NCBI RefSeq assembly: GCF_025377685.1
Contig: NZ_JACEHK010000003.1
Location: 148,748 to 212,747 of the forward strand
Length of the DNA stretch: 64,000 bases
From: Anaerobacillus sp. CMMVII
GTDB taxonomy: Bacteria > Bacillota > Bacilli > Bacillales > Anaerobacillaceae
Reading direction: 5' to 3'
Numbering within the stretch: position 1 is the first letter of the stretch; every line of letters starts with the position of its first letter. This document shows, piece after piece, positions 8,674-17,468 of the stretch. A model generated the notes under the pieces. That model was given only the letters and a program-made list of their open reading frames with translations, was not told where the DNA came from and searched no databases. A program made the position numbers and the translations under genes.

Positions 8674-9558
8674 ATGGCAAAAATAGAAGACATCAGAGAT
8701 CAAACTCCGAAAAGATCGTCTACTAGATCCGTGTCATCGATAACCCAGATTGCGAGACATCATTCGGCAACTCAGTCTGGTGACTTTTGGACATTTTGGA
8801 ATGGACGATGGAAGGATTTAGGGTGGTCGACTGGTGGGTACCATGAAATTATTTTACCCGATGGTACGGTTCAGCTTTGTTATGATGCCAATGTAGTAAC
8901 AAACGGCGTTGGTGGCCACAATACTTCCATCTATAACATTTGTCTAGTTGGCCAAGGTTCATTTACGGATGCTCAGGAAAGTGCGTGGAGAGAGCGGGCT
9001 CAGTACAATTTGGAAAGATTTAATATATCAGTGGATGATGTACTTGGCCATAACGAATTCTCAGGTCAGTCAACAGGATGTCCAGGTACAGATATGGATA
9101 GAGTTCGAGCTGAATTAGCTGGTTCAGGTAGTGGTGGCGGTCAGTCGGGGTCTGAGCGGACGCTGCGGTTAAGAAGCTCTTATATGAGAGGGGACGACGT
9201 AGAGAAGGTCCAACGTGCCGTGGGGGTAACTGTTGACGGAATTTTTGGACCACAAACGGAGCAGGGCGTTCGCAGTTTTCAGCAAAAGCATAGTTTAACC
9301 GTGGATGGAATTGTCGGACCAAACACATGGGCTGTGATAAATAATAGCTCTTCGAGTCCAGAGTATTCGAGACTTCTACGCTTACAATCTCCATATATGC
9401 GCGGGGAAGATGTGAGACAGGTTCAACAAAGACTCGGCGTTACAACAGATGGAATTTACGGACTAATCACTGAACGCGCCGTCCGCAACTTTCAGCAAGA
9501 ACAAGGAATTACAGTCGATGGAATTGTCGGTCCCGTAACCTGGGAAAGACTATTTTAG
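8674..9558 (+). CDS. N-acetylmuramoyl-L-alanine amidase (amidase_2/PGRP type) with two peptidoglycan-binding domains
   Basis: About 294 aa. It cleaves the bond between MurNAc and L-Ala of peptidoglycan. The catalytic domain (residues 1-150) shows zinc ligands in IARHHSA, GHNEF and STGCPG. Two PG_binding_1 repeats follow, near residues 168-220 and 233-294, each with VDGI-x-G-P/L and a central F-Q motif. No signal peptide is visible, as in phage endolysins and XlyA-like enzymes. ATG 8674 is about 10 nt from GGGAGG; TTG 8668 is an alternative. No phage genes lie nearby. Confidence 0.9.
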   Translation: MAKIEDIRDQTPKRSSTRSVSSITQIARHHSATQSGDFWTFWNGRWKDLGWSTGGYHEIILPDGTVQLCYDANVVTNGVGGHNTSIYNICLVGQGSFTDAQESAWRERAQYNLERFNISVDDVLGHNEFSGQSTGCPGTDMDRVRAELAGSGSGGGQSGSERTLRLRSSYMRGDDVEKVQRAVGVTVDGIFGPQTEQGVRSFQQKHSLTVDGIVGPNTWAVINNSSSSPEYSRLLRLQSPYMRGEDVRQVQQRLGVTTDGIYGLITERAVRNFQQEQGITVDGIVGPVTWERLF

Positions 9559-9561
9559 TCT

Positions 9562-9601
9562 TAAAAAGTATACGAATTAGCAGTTTCGTATACTTTTTTT
9601 A
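9562..9601 (+). terminator. Rho-independent terminator
   Basis: The stem AAGTATACGAA/TTCGTATACTT is followed by TTTTTTT. Confidence 0.88.
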
Positions 9602-9651
9602 TGAAAGATTTATGATGTTTATATAGAAGAATTTTTTTGTGGAGGAAAAGA

Positions 9652-10053
9652 ATGCTCAAAAAAATATTTGGTTTTAAAAATTTATTAGACAGTATTACTT
9701 TGGAAAACATTCAAAACAAGTTGTGTGAAATGGGTTTTAATCAGAAGTTTGTTGAAGAAATAATGAATACTTTAGAAGAGAGAAGTAACATTGGTAATAA
9801 AAAGTTTCAAGAATGGTTTTACAAATTAAATTACAGATTACCAGAAGAATTTAAAGATGAAGTGTTTGCTATAAAGTTATATGACAACCATAGGCTTTTA
9901 ATCGAAGGAGAAGTCAAAAAGCTAGAAAAAGAAATGAACTTGTCTTGGGAAAAACAAGCAGAAGACTTAATAGATAGTCACGAAAAAGCAAGAAAAGTAC
10001 AGTTAGTCATTAGACATAGGCTCTCAGATATTGCTTTAGACTTATTAAGTTAA
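9652..10053 (+). CDS. Hypothetical helical cytoplasmic protein
   Basis: About 133 aa. ATG 9652 is preceded by GTGGAGGAAAAGA. The sequence is rich in Lys and Glu, has no signal peptide, membrane segment or cysteine cluster, and should be almost entirely helical. I recognise no family. It converges with the carboxypeptidase gene and shares its terminator. Confidence 0.6.
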   Translation: MLKKIFGFKNLLDSITLENIQNKLCEMGFNQKFVEEIMNTLEERSNIGNKKFQEWFYKLNYRLPEEFKDEVFAIKLYDNHRLLIEGEVKKLEKEMNLSWEKQAEDLIDSHEKARKVQLVIRHRLSDIALDLLS

Positions 10054-10094
10054 CAAGACACCGCTCAGATTTTATCCTGAGCGGTGCTTTCATT
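10053..10094. terminator. Bidirectional terminator
   Basis: The perfect stem CACCGCTCAG/CTGAGCGGTG lies between the convergent genes, with T-rich sequence on the plus side. Confidence 0.8.
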
Positions 10095-11547
10095 TTTTGT
10101 CCAATGTGATAAAAGAGAGTGGTTGTATCTGTAGGTCACTTTTTCTGAAGTCAAACAAACTGTACAAGGAATGCATTGGAATAAAGATTTTTCGATTGTT
10201 TACTTGAACGTCTTTAACCATTGGAAACATAAGTTGCTTAATTGATTTAGTTAGTTTTGCTGTTTCATTTAGTTGTTGAAAGATTTCTTCGACTTGTTCT
10301 TCTGGGATATAAAATTGATTGTTATACAGCAGTAGTGGCTGTTTCGAAATAACTTTTTTATTGCCAAAGGTCATTGTTGCAGGATGGTACGATACATGAA
10401 TCGTTTGTTTATTCTTCTCATTGTAGCGTTCTCTTTCAGCAAAAGCTCTTTCAAAGAGTATCTCTGTATCTAGGTACCGCTCAGTTGGCCGACCTCTTAA
10501 AATGACTGCAACATAATCATAGCCAGCTTTACTTGCATAGCTAACTAGCGTATATCTTGCAGGAGTTGTGAAGCCAGTTTTGCCACCAGTAATTTCAGGG
10601 TTATAAAAAAGACTATTTTCTCTAATGTGTTGATTAGTCGAACGCCAATTCCGGATGACAGTTTCTCCTTCTTCGTTGCTAAAGGTGGCTCTGTATCTAG
10701 CTGTACTAATTAGCGGAATGTAATGTTTAAGTTTAGCAGCTTCAAAGCCTATTTTTGCTAGGTCTTCAGCTGTCGTATATTGTTCTGGGTTATGGTAGCC
10801 ATGGGGATTTGTAAATTGTGTGTTGCTTGCCCCAAGCTGACTGGCCTTTTCATTCATCATCTCAACAAAGGCTTGTTCTGAGCCTGCAATATGAATGGCA
10901 ATCGCAACTGCCGCATCATTTCCTGATGGGATCATCATCCCGTACAAAAGTTGTTCAAGTGTCATGACGTCACCTGGCTTGATGTGGGCCCTTGAACTAT
11001 CATAGGGAATATTCAAAACGTCCTCAGATACAACCACAATGTCGTCTAGGTTGCCGTATTCTAAGGCAAGTAAGGCAGTCATAATTTTAGTTGTACTAGC
11101 TGGGTATAAGGTTTCCCTGCTATTTTTTGAAAATAACACATTCCCCGTATTGGATTCGATGAGAATAGCTGCATCGGCATCAACGGTTTCCTTAAACGTC
11201 AGCGCAGGTTTTTTTTGCTCATTCACGAATAAGTGATCAAGAGCGTAGGCATGATAATGGTCGCCGAACAGCGGCTGAACTTTTATGGAAATATCCTGCG
11301 GGTCAACTATTGAAAGACTACCATTAAACGTATTGACAATTTCTGAGAGAGGATAGTAGCTCTTGCCCTGAAACGTAAACATAGAGTGAGAGGCAGTTGT
11401 TTCATTATGATCGTTTTTAATTGAAAAGGGATATAATTCTACATCAATAGTCTTTGTTTGGGGACCTTGTCCAAAGGCAGTACCAGCTGTAACAATCATA
11501 TACAGAAAAAAGAAAGTGGCTAAACCGTTAGTAATAAATCGAGTCAC
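10090..11547 (-). CDS. D-alanyl-D-alanine carboxypeptidase, DacF-like (peptidase S11)
   Basis: 485-aa low-molecular-weight penicillin-binding protein that trims the terminal D-Ala from peptidoglycan stem peptides. A signal peptide covers residues 1-27. The serine beta-lactamase-type motifs are STTK (151-154), SGN (208-210) and KTG (323-325). Residues 30-105 and about 400-480 look like copper-amine-oxidase-N-like beta domains flanking the peptidase, which makes it longer than PBP5. The GTG start at 11547 follows GAGGAGGTG. It is the last gene before a REP array. Confidence 0.92.
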   Translation of the reverse strand: MTRFITNGLATFFFLYMIVTAGTAFGQGPQTKTIDVELYPFSIKNDHNETTASHSMFTFQGKSYYPLSEIVNTFNGSLSIVDPQDISIKVQPLFGDHYHAYALDHLFVNEQKKPALTFKETVDADAAILIESNTGNVLFSKNSRETLYPASTTKIMTALLALEYGNLDDIVVVSEDVLNIPYDSSRAHIKPGDVMTLEQLLYGMMIPSGNDAAVAIAIHIAGSEQAFVEMMNEKASQLGASNTQFTNPHGYHNPEQYTTAEDLAKIGFEAAKLKHYIPLISTARYRATFSNEEGETVIRNWRSTNQHIRENSLFYNPEITGGKTGFTTPARYTLVSYASKAGYDYVAVILRGRPTERYLDTEILFERAFAERERYNEKNKQTIHVSYHPATMTFGNKKVISKQPLLLYNNQFYIPEEQVEEIFQQLNETAKLTKSIKQLMFPMVKDVQVNNRKIFIPMHSLYSLFDFRKSDLQIQPLSFITLDKK

Positions 11548-11655
11548 ATCTGCACCTCCTCATAAATAGCTCTTTTAATAGTTTAATATGAATCAAGAGG
11601 ATTTGGTAGAACTTATTTTTGGTTGGATTGGGGGTCTTGGATTGGGGGGCTTGGA

Positions 11656-11748
11656 TTGGGGGTCTGACCCCCAGTTGTTTAAAGCGTTAATAGGTTGGGG
11701 GTCAGACCCCCATTGGTTTAAAGCATTAATAGGTTGGGGGTCAGACCC
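11656..11748. repeat. REP array, three GGGGGTC(T/A)GACCCCC palindromes
   Basis: Three palindromes are separated by spacers with TTTAAAGC(G/A)TTAATAGG, the third cut by the IS4-family insertion. Both strands are open across the array, giving artefactual WGSDPQ-repeat frames that I do not call as genes. Confidence 0.88.
11738..11748. repeat. 11-bp target-site duplication, left copy
   Basis: GGGTCAGACCC directly abuts the left terminal repeat and is repeated at 13217-13227. It is the core of a REP palindrome and fits a GGG-N5-CCC target. Confidence 0.85.
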
Positions 11749-13216
11749 ACTAGCGTTGCATGATAGTATATTAATTAAATAAATGATAAATTTTAACAAT
11801 ATGTTTTTAGGACGAAATGAAAAAAGGAGAATGGGGTATTAAATTGACCTCGTTCCCTTTTTTTACATATAATATTAATTCTTTATTTTTTCTTTAACCA
11901 TGGCGACTGTTCCAAAGCTGGGCATAACCTTCGGTAATGGAATAGGTACTTTTTGTCTTCCTTTTGACTTTCTTTTCTTTTTTCGATGCAGCTCTTTATA
12001 AAAAGAACTGACTGTGTGAAAAAGGAAGGTTTGTAAAAGGCGAAAGAATTCCCATGGCGTTTTTGTTGATCCAGACTGAAGCTTTATAATTAGAGATAAT
12101 CCAAATGCGATTAGAGCAAGAAACATCTGATTCCAAATACCTTGTGGTTTCGTACTCCAGATTTTTGTTAGTTTCAGATGCTGTTTAATCCACTTAAAGA
12201 ATAATTCGATAATCCAACGATTACGGTAAATTTCCATTACTTGTAGGTCTGTTAGATCAAATCTTGTTGTTAAAATCCTATAAGACCTACCTTTCTCATC
12301 TAAAAATTCAATATACCTTATCGGTATTTCAGATAAACCATATAAAACTTTTGCATCATGAATGACAGACGGATGAGTTGGCTTAAATTCCTGTAATGTA
12401 TATAATCTAAGATTCTTTTTTATACGAACGACAAAGGAAATCTCTCTTTTCTGCCAGTCCATTAAGTTCTTTTTTGATGGATAAGCTCGATCCATTACAT
12501 AGGTGGTATCATTTTCTTCAATTAGCGCATCAGAACTTTCAGAGTCACTTACTGTACCTGTCGAAGGCAGGATTTTGTCTGGAAAAGCCACGTTTGGAGA
12601 AACAACAGATAGCCTAGTGTGCATTTTGACTGCGTTATAATCTTTCGATATGTATGCCCAATCGCATAAACGTTCAGGTAACTTGATTTCAGTTGAATCA
12701 ACAATGCTCAATTTCCCAATACCACTTGGTAGCCCTTTGCATGTGTCAGTTAATTGTTTAATTTTTTGAACCACTTTGGCGAATATTTTTTGAACCCATT
12801 CTGTCGGCAGATCATTAATACGTCGGCTTAGCTGAGATCCGCTAATATCCTTAATATCTAATTCCTTACACAATTTTGGGTAAGCTCTTAACTTTTCTTC
12901 CATATGGGCATATGAACTCCATTTATCTAACTGTGCTGATACGAAAATTCTCAATAAAGATTTTGTAGAAAGCTTATAGTTTCCGTAATCTATCAAGGGG
13001 CAATCAAAATCCTCAGTTGGCAGTAGTGATAAGCATTGACAAATGAGCATTTCCCGTCCTATACTTTTATTATTCATTAGGAACTCCTTTGTAGTAGACT
13101 TGTTTTGTTTTAGGGAACGAAACAAGGACTCATCTTCTACAATAGGAGTTTTTTTTATGTCTGTAAATACTAATATTTGAAAATTTGAGAGGTTTTTCAA
13201 GTCATGCAATGCTAGT
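11749..13216 (-). mobile_element. IS4-family insertion sequence, 1468 bp, intact ends
   Basis: The ends are ACTAGCGTTGCATGA on the left and the inverted ACTAGCATTGCATGA on the right, 15 bp with one mismatch. The element carries one transposase gene and is flanked by 11-bp direct repeats GGGTCAGACCC. Size, single DDE gene and repeat length fit the IS4/IS231 group. Removing the element and one repeat rebuilds an uninterrupted REP unit, which proves the insertion event. Confidence 0.9.
11875..13077 (-). CDS. IS4-family DDE transposase
   Basis: About 400 aa, starting at ATG 13077 behind AAAGGAG. The longer open frame running to 13266 reads through the IS end into the REP and is not real. The catalytic triad is visible: IVDST (first Asp), VMDRAYPS (second Asp) and the YREK signature Y-RN-R-WII-E-LFFKWI-K that holds the Glu. 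There are no internal stops, so the element may be active. Confidence 0.93.
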   Translation of the reverse strand: MNNKSIGREMLICQCLSLLPTEDFDCPLIDYGNYKLSTKSLLRIFVSAQLDKWSSYAHMEEKLRAYPKLCKELDIKDISGSQLSRRINDLPTEWVQKIFAKVVQKIKQLTDTCKGLPSGIGKLSIVDSTEIKLPERLCDWAYISKDYNAVKMHTRLSVVSPNVAFPDKILPSTGTVSDSESSDALIEENDTTYVMDRAYPSKKNLMDWQKREISFVVRIKKNLRLYTLQEFKPTHPSVIHDAKVLYGLSEIPIRYIEFLDEKGRSYRILTTRFDLTDLQVMEIYRNRWIIELFFKWIKQHLKLTKIWSTKPQGIWNQMFLALIAFGLSLIIKLQSGSTKTPWEFFRLLQTFLFHTVSSFYKELHRKKKRKSKGRQKVPIPLPKVMPSFGTVAMVKEKIKN

Positions 13217-13227
13217 GGGTCAGACCC
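13217..13227. repeat. 11-bp target-site duplication, right copy, at a REP half-unit
   Basis: GGGTCAGACCC continues into CCAGTGGTTTAAAGCATTAA, the other half of the interrupted REP palindrome. Confidence 0.85.
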
Positions 13228-13286
13228 CCAGTGGTTTAAAGCATTAAAATGGAGTGGGTGCTCCATGTATAAGCTAACTTATTGGT

Positions 13287-13300
13287 GAAAGTGAACTTTC
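13287..13300. repeat. GAAAGTGAACTTTC palindrome, solo copy
   Basis: Single unit of the second short palindromic repeat family, 70 bp past the right IS end. Confidence 0.7.
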
Positions 13301-13341
13301 ATGGAAGTCTACCCGTTAAAAATTGTTCAATTCTACCAAAT

Positions 13342-13372
13342 AAAAAAACCAGCAAGTTTTGCTGGTTAAAAA
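13342..13372 (-). terminator. Terminator of the ZIP transporter gene
   Basis: The stem AACCAGCAA/TTGCTGGTT is followed on the minus strand by a TTTTTT tract. Confidence 0.82.
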
Positions 13373-13385
13373 ACGCAATATTCTT

Positions 13386-14135
13386 TTACAAATGATGAAG
13401 CCATAAAGAGATAAAAACACCGATTGATGTGACAAATCCAACAGTTGGTCCGCCTTCTTTATAAGCCTCTGGCATCATCGTAGAGGCAATCATCGCGATG
13501 ATCGCTCCCCCAGCAAAGCAACTAACAATCGCCTTTATACTATTTGATGCATCATCTAGCAATGTAGCACCTGCAAGCGCGCATAATGCTGAGAAAAAGA
13601 CAACCAAGAGCCACATTATCAGTATTTTCTTTTTGGAAAATCCACTTTTTTGCAGACCGACACTACTCGAAAGACCTTCCGGAATATTACTTATAAAAAC
13701 AGAAACAACTAACGCTAAACTAACAGAGCTACCACCAATTAAACTCATTCCAATCATCGCAGATTCAGGTAATGTGTCCATGACACTTCCAATAAAAATC
13801 CCCATCCCGGAAGTTTTTCCGTCATTTGTTTGTTCTGTATCTTTAACAGTACGTTCTACCTCTTTTCTTTGATGGCCTCCTTTATGGGAGATGAGATAAT
13901 CCAAAAGTGTAAATACCAAGGCACCTCCTAAAAAACCGATAGCAACCTCTGTAAATCCACTAATTTCTAAAGACTCTTCTAATAACTCATAAGTCGTGGC
14001 TCCAATTAACGCTCCAGTACCTAAGGCCATAATGTAACCAATTATTCTTTTTGGTATTGAAAACTTAAGAGCTAAAACTGCTCCAAATAGTGTAGCTGAA
14101 GCAGCTAGAGTTCCCCAAAACAGGGCGTTCCACAT
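13386..14135 (-). CDS. ZIP-family metal transporter
   Basis: 249-aa membrane protein predicted to move divalent cations such as zinc across the cytoplasmic membrane. About eight hydrophobic segments are visible. A Lys/Glu/His-containing loop (SHKGGHQRKE) follows helix 3. The family's helix-4 signature appears as SNIPEGLSSS (usually HNIPEG), so the first His is Ser here. The later helix has GGAIIAMIASTMMPEAYKEGG. ATG 14135 follows AGGAGG. It is a single gene. Confidence 0.9.
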   Translation of the reverse strand: MWNALFWGTLAASATLFGAVLALKFSIPKRIIGYIMALGTGALIGATTYELLEESLEISGFTEVAIGFLGGALVFTLLDYLISHKGGHQRKEVERTVKDTEQTNDGKTSGMGIFIGSVMDTLPESAMIGMSLIGGSSVSLALVVSVFISNIPEGLSSSVGLQKSGFSKKKILIMWLLVVFFSALCALAGATLLDDASNSIKAIVSCFAGGAIIAMIASTMMPEAYKEGGPTVGFVTSIGVFISLWLHHL

Positions 14136-14315
14136 GTGGAAAAAGCCTCCTAAATTTAGAATGATTTAATGTAAAATTTCATAGTCGCAGCTAGGAAAAG
14201 AAAAAGCCTCAATAAAAAAATAAATCAAAACATATCACACATAGCTTCTGAAATTTCCACTAAAATATACTGCTTATTTATCTTTTGGGGTCTACCCTGT
14301 AAATAGTTAAACTTC

Positions 14316-14390
14316 GAAAGTTCACTTTCTCTTATCAAGTTCAGGTAGCGCAAAATAGATTTACATTCTTAATGGTAAAAGTGAACTTTC
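14316..14390. repeat. Paired GAAAGTTCACTTTC element (inverted doublet)
   Basis: GAAAGTTCACTTTC (14316-14329) and AAAAGTGAACTTTC (14377-14390) face each other across a spacer containing GGTAGCGCAAAATAGATTTA. The spacer recurs, reverse-complemented, near 24740-24786. Confidence 0.8.
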
Positions 14391-14393
14391 ATT

Positions 14394-14407
14394 GGGGTCT
14401 GACCCCC
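14394..14407. repeat. REP palindrome GGGGTCTGACCCCC
   Basis: Same family as 1874-1932, placed 4 bp from the GAAAGT doublet. Confidence 0.85.
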
Positions 14408-14539
14408 ATTCAGCTAAAGTGTAAAGCTTTAAAGGGGGGAAGGATTAAATAACATGAGAATAAATCAAACGTTTAGTTGCTTTTAGGAAATATCTAGACC
14501 TTCCAAAGCCCTTTCATAATTGCCTTTTGGTTATTCACA

Positions 14540-14731
14540 GTTTGGTCACCGTTTCACAACTATTTGTTCACAGGTAGGTCAGTCACAACTGCACTAAGCG
14601 TTATATACTAACAGTGAAGGTAGTTAGTGGTCACTAACCAACACGATCCGAGATCATACGGATAAACACTGTAGCAAACCAACGATCACCCACTATCAAA
14701 AAAAACTAAAACAATGAGGAGATGATCGGTT
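14540..14731 (+). promoter_or_regulatory. Promoter and structured leader of DoxX copy 1 (type A)
   Basis: TTCAC direct repeats (GTTTCACAACTATTTGTTCACA) precede a TATACT -10 box at 14604-14609 with no good -35, which suggests activator dependence. The leader then has complementary arms GGTAGTTAGTGGTC and GATCACCCACTATC just before the ribosome binding site. Confidence 0.6.
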
Positions 14732-15247
14732 ATGGTCATGAATTTTTTAAGAAACAACAAAATTGCAGCAGGTTTATTAGCAGTATTACGTGTATATCTT
14801 GGATGGAGCTGGCTATCAGCAGGTTGGGGTAAAGTGACAGGTGAGCCATTCAATGCAGGGGGTTATTTAAATGGTGCGGTTAACAATCCAGTCGTGAGTC
14901 ATGGAGAAGTAGTTTATCCAACTTATCTTGCATTCTTAGAAAAATTTGCACTTCCAAACGCGGAACTATTTAGCATCATGGTTGCTTGGGGAGAAGTACT
15001 TGTAGGTCTTGGACTAATTCTTGGAGTATTAACAACTTACGCAGCATTCTTCGGTGTAGTCATGAATTTCTCATTCATGTTTGCAGGAACTATATCTTCA
15101 AATCCATGGATGGTATTACTTTCAATCTTCATCTTATTCGCAGGCTACAACGCTGGCCGTTTCGGTGGCGACCGTTGGGTGATGCCATATCTAAAAAATA
15201 TGATTTCTAAAAATAAAGGCAGCATAAGCAAAAACACCGCAGCATAA
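14732..15247 (+). CDS. DoxX-family membrane protein, copy 1
   Basis: 171-aa four-helix membrane protein of the DoxX/DoxD family. Relatives include the DoxD part of archaeal thiosulfate:quinone oxidoreductase and respiratory or stress-linked membrane proteins. Hydrophobic helices lie near residues 10-30, 75-100, 105-125 and 130-150. The motif R-x-Y-L-G-W-x-W-x-x-A-G-W-G-K is near the N-terminus. GAGGAG precedes the ATG; a Met two codons later is an alternative start. It is nearly identical to three other genes here. Substrate unknown; inferred link to quinone-based anaerobic metabolism from its promoter. Confidence 0.88.
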   Translation: MVMNFLRNNKIAAGLLAVLRVYLGWSWLSAGWGKVTGEPFNAGGYLNGAVNNPVVSHGEVVYPTYLAFLEKFALPNAELFSIMVAWGEVLVGLGLILGVLTTYAAFFGVVMNFSFMFAGTISSNPWMVLLSIFILFAGYNAGRFGGDRWVMPYLKNMISKNKGSISKNTAA

Positions 15248-15258
15248 ATGTGTCAATT

Positions 15259-15272
15259 GGGGTCTGACCCCC
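15259..15272. repeat. REP palindrome after DoxX copy 1
   Basis: GGGGTCTGACCCCC followed by CATTTAAAGTGTTAAAG. A matching palindrome sits at the same place after every DoxX copy, so it belongs to the duplicated unit. Confidence 0.85.
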
Positions 15273-15394
15273 ATTCATTTAAAGTGTTAAAGAGCGAGCT
15301 CAAATGAGCTCGTTTTTTAATGCTTACAATAGATACTTCGAGTAATCAATAACTCCGATCTTACCAGGATCTTGATCCCTTAGGGTATTGTTCT

Positions 15395-15596
15395 TCACAG
15401 ATTGTTCACTGTTTCACAATTAAGTGTTCACAGATGGGACAGTCAGACATGTTGAGCTCATTATATACTATAAGTGAAGATAGTTAGTGATCACAAACAC
15501 ACTCTAATCGAACTATTCGATTAAAACGGTTTTATTTTCTTACCTCCGATCACCTACTATCAATTCAAAAACTAAAAGATGAGGAGATGATCGGTT
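15395..15596 (+). promoter_or_regulatory. Promoter and structured leader of DoxX copy 2 (type B)
   Basis: TTCACTGTTTCACAATTAAGTG repeats lie upstream of TATACT (15464-15469). The leader arms GATAGTTAGTGATC (15479-15492) and GATCACCTACTATC (15548-15561) enclose a second hairpin, TAATCGA/TCGATTA. Confidence 0.6.
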
Positions 15597-16112
15597 ATGG
15601 TCATGAATTTCTTAAGAAACAACAAAATAGCAGCAGGTTTATTAGCAGTATTACGTGTATATCTTGGATGGAGCTGGCTATCAGCAGGATGGGGAAAAGT
15701 AACAGGTGAGCCATTCAATGCAGGTGGCTATCTAAACGGAGCGGTTAATAATCCAGTCGTGAGTCATGGAGAAGTAGTTTACCCAACTTATCTTGCATTC
15801 TTAGAAAAATTTGCACTTCCAAACGCGGAACTATTTAGCATCATGGTTGCTTGGGGAGAAGTACTTGTAGGCCTTGGACTAATTCTAGGAGTATTAACAA
15901 CTTACGCAGCATTCTTTGGTGTAGTCATGAATTTCTCATTCATGTTTGCAGGAACTATCTCTTCAAATCCATGGATGGTATTACTTTCAATCTTCATCTT
16001 ATTCGCAGGCTACAATGCAGGTCGTTTCGGTGGCGACCGTTGGGTGATGCCATATCTAAAGAATATGATTTCTAAAAATAAAGGCAGCGTAAGTAAAAAC
16101 GCCGCAGCATAA
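15597..16112 (+). CDS. DoxX-family membrane protein, copy 2
   Basis: 171 aa, identical in protein to copy 1 except for two residues at the C-terminal tail (SVSKNAAA for SISKNTAA). Silent third-position changes are scattered along the gene, so the copies have had time to drift while the protein was conserved, or conversion is imperfect. It has its own type B promoter and leader rather than being co-transcribed with copy 1. Confidence 0.88.
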   Translation: MVMNFLRNNKIAAGLLAVLRVYLGWSWLSAGWGKVTGEPFNAGGYLNGAVNNPVVSHGEVVYPTYLAFLEKFALPNAELFSIMVAWGEVLVGLGLILGVLTTYAAFFGVVMNFSFMFAGTISSNPWMVLLSIFILFAGYNAGRFGGDRWVMPYLKNMISKNKGSVSKNAAA

Positions 16113-16123
16113 ATGTGTCAAAA

Positions 16124-16137
16124 GGGGTCTGACCCCC
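16124..16137. repeat. REP palindrome after DoxX copy 2
   Basis: GGGGTCTGACCCCC followed by AGTCATTTAAAGCGTTAAAG. Confidence 0.85.
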
Positions 16138-16305
16138 AGTCATTTAAAGCGTTAAAGTTATTGAAGTTAATATAGCCAAAATGTGTTTATGGAAAACGCT
16201 CATTGGAAATCGATTTCATCAGTTTTTTCAGCTAGCCCCCCTAAAAAAAGAGCACTAGTACGTATGGATAATGAGGATGTTTTGTTCCGAAGGTAGGTGC
16301 GTATT

Positions 16306-17456
16306 TTGTATTGTCATAAATGTGGGACAAGTATACATGAAGGTAGTCATTTTTGTAGTCATTGTGGGTCAAAATTAAACATAGAAAATCTGTCTGGGGC
16401 AAGCACGGAAAATTGCTCAAAAAGCTCATTTGGTTACTCCCGGCTGTTACATTTCTTTTGGTTATTGCAGTGATTTCAAGTTTTTATATCTATGAAACAA
16501 ATATAAATAATGATGTCGAGGCCTTGGTGAAAAACGGTGAAGTAAAGGCTCTTGAAGGAGACCTGATAGGTGCAAAAAATAACTTTGAGCAAGCTTTGCA
16601 GAAACGGCCGAATCATTTAGCGGCAGTTTTTAATCTTGAAGTAATTGAACGAGGCCTACATTATGAGGAGCAAATAGAAACTGCTGCAGACATAAGTGAA
16701 AAACAGCAGTTTGAGGAACGATTACAGGTTTTAGAAGAACTAGAGAAAGAGTTAGGGAAGGAAGAAGGGGCTTTTTTTGAACAATTTAAAGAAAAGCTTA
16801 CGCTCAATTCGGCCAAGTTAATTCTAGGCAGTGTCGACCAAAGGAGCTCTCAGCAAGCCCTAGAGGATTTAGCAGGACTAATAGATAAACTTAGTGGTTT
16901 TTCGAGTGAGGCATCTATGAACATGGTCGACCTTCTAAAAGGCGAAGTCATTGACTTAGCAATCAACCTTGGTGAAAAATACATGCAAAAAAATCAGTTC
17001 ACAGAGGCTGAGGTTGAATTTGATCGCGGTCTATTTTATGATCCAACAAATGAAAAGCTTCTGGAGTATAAAGAAAACGTCAAAAAAGACCGCACCGCTT
17101 ACGAACAAGAAGAGCAAAAACGTCTTGAAAAAGCAAGGGCGAGGGCAGCAGAGGAAGATAATTTTAACTGGACAAAAGCAATAAAGCCGTTAACGGTTGA
17201 ATTTAATTATGATGAGGCCAATGGTGAGCTGCACGTTTGGGGCGAAGTGAAAAATATTGGTACTAGGCCCATTAGTGAAATAGATATTCACTATACAATT
17301 TTTAATGAAGACGGCAATGGCCTTAAATCTAGCTGGGCGGAGGTGGCTCCAGTTTTATTATTGCCAAATGAGATAGGTTTTTTTGAGGAAACTCTATTAA
17401 TCTCTGAAACTGTCGATCATGTGGAGATTGTTGAGAAATACTGGTCGGTCCAATAA
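16306..17456 (+). CDS. Zinc-ribbon membrane protein with TPR-like and C-terminal beta domain (apparent frameshift)
   Basis: TTG at 16306, 8 nt after AGGTAGG, starts a zinc ribbon (YCHKCG then FCSHCG). The frame is lost near 16375-16380 and continues one frame over as KIKHRKSVWGKHGKLLKK, a membrane helix (LIWLLPAVTFLLVIAVISS), a region with TPR-like repeats and coiled coil, and a C-terminal FxxAM-like beta domain (LHVWGEVKNIG). One extra A in the AAAA run of TCAAAATTAAAC would fuse the two parts into one 380-residue protein. It is likely a signal-sensing envelope protein; the HtrA-like protease gene follows 12 bp on. Confidence 0.75.
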
Positions 17457-17468
17457 GGAGGGGAAGCG

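Noticed and set aside
11588..11799. Open frames on both strands encoding WGSDPQ repeats
   Set aside because: They are translations of the REP palindrome array; no ribosome binding site and no protein-like composition.
13078..13266. N-terminal extension of the IS4 transposase
   Set aside because: It reads across the IS end and the target duplication into flanking REP DNA; a good ribosome binding site supports ATG 13077.
16360..16400. Programmed -1 frameshift in the zinc-ribbon gene
   Set aside because: No X-XXY-YYZ slippery heptamer is in frame at the junction, and many other genes here have the same kind of single-base loss.
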